From: Chloroflexota bacterium
Lineage (GTDB): Bacteria; Chloroflexota; Dormibacteria; Aeolococcales; Aeolococcaceae
Reading direction: 5' to 3'
Length of the DNA: 5,197 nucleotides
NCBI GenBank assembly: GCA_005889515.1
Contig: VBHE01000363.1
Location: 1 to 5,197, forward strand
A program made the translations under genes and the position numbers. The notes below the pieces were generated by a model. The model had not been told where the DNA came from and made no database searches. It was given only the letters and a program-made list of their open reading frames with translations. Below are positions 4,552-5,197 of this stretch, piece after piece (position 1 is the first letter of the stretch; the number at the start of each line of letters is the position of its first letter).

Positions 4552-5197
4552 ATGCAGACGAGCAGCGTGCAGGCAACGTCCCCGGCTCGCGGTGCGTCGG
4601 CGCATGTGCGCCGCCGTCTTCGTGTGCGCGGGGTGGTGCAGGGAGTGGGGTTCCGCCCCTTCGTGTGGGAGCTCGCCCATCGCCACGGCCTCGCCGGCAC
4701 GGTGTGCAACACCTCCGGGTCGGTGCTCATCGAGGTCGAGGGTGCGGCGTCGGTGGTCGACGCCTTCGCCGCCGCGCTGCGCGCCCACCCGCCGCGGCTC
4801 GCGCGGATCACCGCCGTGGAGGACTCCGAGGTCGCGCTCCGCGGCGAGGACGGCTTCCGGATCGTCGAGAGCCTCACCGTCGAGGGCGAGTACCAGCCGG
4901 TGTCCCCGGATGCGGCGACCTGCGTGGAGTGCCTCGCCGAGATCCTCGACCCGGCGCAGCGGCGCCACCGCTACCCGTTCACGAACTGCACCGCATGCGG
5001 GCCGCGCTTCACCATCATCGAGGGGCTGCCCTACGACCGGCCGCGCACCACGATGCGCGACTTCCCGATGTGCGACGCCTGCCGCGCCGAGTACGACGAC
5101 CCGGCCGACCGCCGCTTCCACGCCCAGCCGGTCGCCTGCGCCGACTGCGGACCGCGGTTGTGGCTGGCGGGGGCGAACGGCGCCGAGGTCGAGGGCG
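4552..5197 (+). CDS. hypF: Carbamoyltransferase HypF (N-terminal part, cut by window end)
   Basis: 215 codons are present and the frame is open at the right edge; full HypF is about 750 residues. HypF converts carbamoyl phosphate to carbamoyl-AMP and transfers the carbamoyl group to the C-terminal Cys of HypE, the source of the cyanide ligands of the NiFe centre. The acylphosphatase domain is clear: GVVQGVGFRPFV at 27-38 with the catalytic Arg at 35, and the Asn expected in this fold at 53 (VCNTSG). The zinc-finger region follows with exact family spacing: Cys pairs at 124/127, 146/149, 174/177 and 196/199, that is two C-x2-C-x18-C-x2-C units separated by 24 residues, including NCTACGPRFTI. 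ATG 4552 is in frame with a GAGGGG site 6 nt upstream; about 20 less conserved residues precede the acylphosphatase domain. The YrdC-like and carbamoyltransferase domains should lie beyond the window. Confidence 0.96.
   Translation, partial: MQTSSVQATSPARGASAHVRRRLRVRGVVQGVGFRPFVWELAHRHGLAGTVCNTSGSVLIEVEGAASVVDAFAAALRAHPPRLARITAVEDSEVALRGEDGFRIVESLTVEGEYQPVSPDAATCVECLAEILDPAQRRHRYPFTNCTACGPRFTIIEGLPYDRPRTTMRDFPMCDACRAEYDDPADRRFHAQPVACADCGPRLWLAGANGAEVEG

Noticed and set aside
4491..4730. ATG 4491 and the open frame after it
   Set aside because: It is out of frame with hypF and gives a Pro/Arg/Gly-rich translation with no motif; HypF hallmarks are in the ATG 4552 frame.
1..5197. CRISPR array, tRNA/rRNA genes, transposase or phage genes
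   Set aside because: I found no spaced direct repeats, cloverleaf-like sequence or mobile-element protein motifs; the window is almost entirely one hydrogenase accessory operon.

Overview
The window is high in G+C (about 70% by eye). It carries one dense run of genes, all on the + strand, that belongs to the accessory and maturation part of a [NiFe]-hydrogenase operon of the actinobacterial high-affinity type (group 1h, Hhy-like). The structural subunit genes are not in the window and are expected upstream. The codon bias, the GTG/ATG starts with 4-nt stop/start overlaps, and the gene set (Rieske/NifU-type iron-sulfur protein, DUF5947, DUF6084, unknown proteins, maturation protease, HypA, DUF6893 microprotein, HypF) fit an aerobic soil bacterium. 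Actinomycetota, Dormibacterota and Chloroflexota all fit, and I cannot choose between them from this sequence.

Layout. 1-291 is the C-terminal end of an iron-sulfur/Rieske-like protein. 288-998 is a DUF5947 protein, 995-1738 a DUF6084 protein, and 1735-2685 a conserved hydrogenase-associated protein of unknown function. A 19-codon ORF (2682-2741) fills the gap before the next gene and looks like the detached C-terminal tail of the 1735-2685 gene. 2743-3078 is a 111-aa acidic protein, probably a small beta barrel. 3079-3157 is a hairpin-rich spacer that can be read as a 28-codon micro-ORF. 3158-3730 is the hydrogenase maturation protease and 3723-4118 is HypA. 4149-4280 is a 43-aa single-pass membrane microprotein of DUF6893 type, and 4316-4486 a 56-aa YtxH-like protein. 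4552-5197 is the N-terminal part of HypF, cut by the window end.

How the genes work together. HypF, with HypE and HypC/D (not seen here), makes the Fe(CN)2CO group. HypA, normally with HypB, delivers nickel. The protease then removes the C-terminal extension of the large subunit. The Rieske/NifU-like protein is a candidate electron-transfer or Fe-S assembly partner. The DUF5947, DUF6084, 316-aa and 111-aa proteins are a co-inherited module without known function. The two small proteins could be membrane-associated parts of the complex.

Most notable observations: (i) an apparent frameshift or deletion that splits the C-terminus off the 316-aa protein; (ii) an apparent insertion of hairpin-forming G/C-rich sequence before the protease gene, flanked by ATGAGC repeats, with a related element in the 3' end of the protease gene; (iii) a change from overlapping, coupled genes upstream to microprotein genes with their own strong ribosome binding sites.
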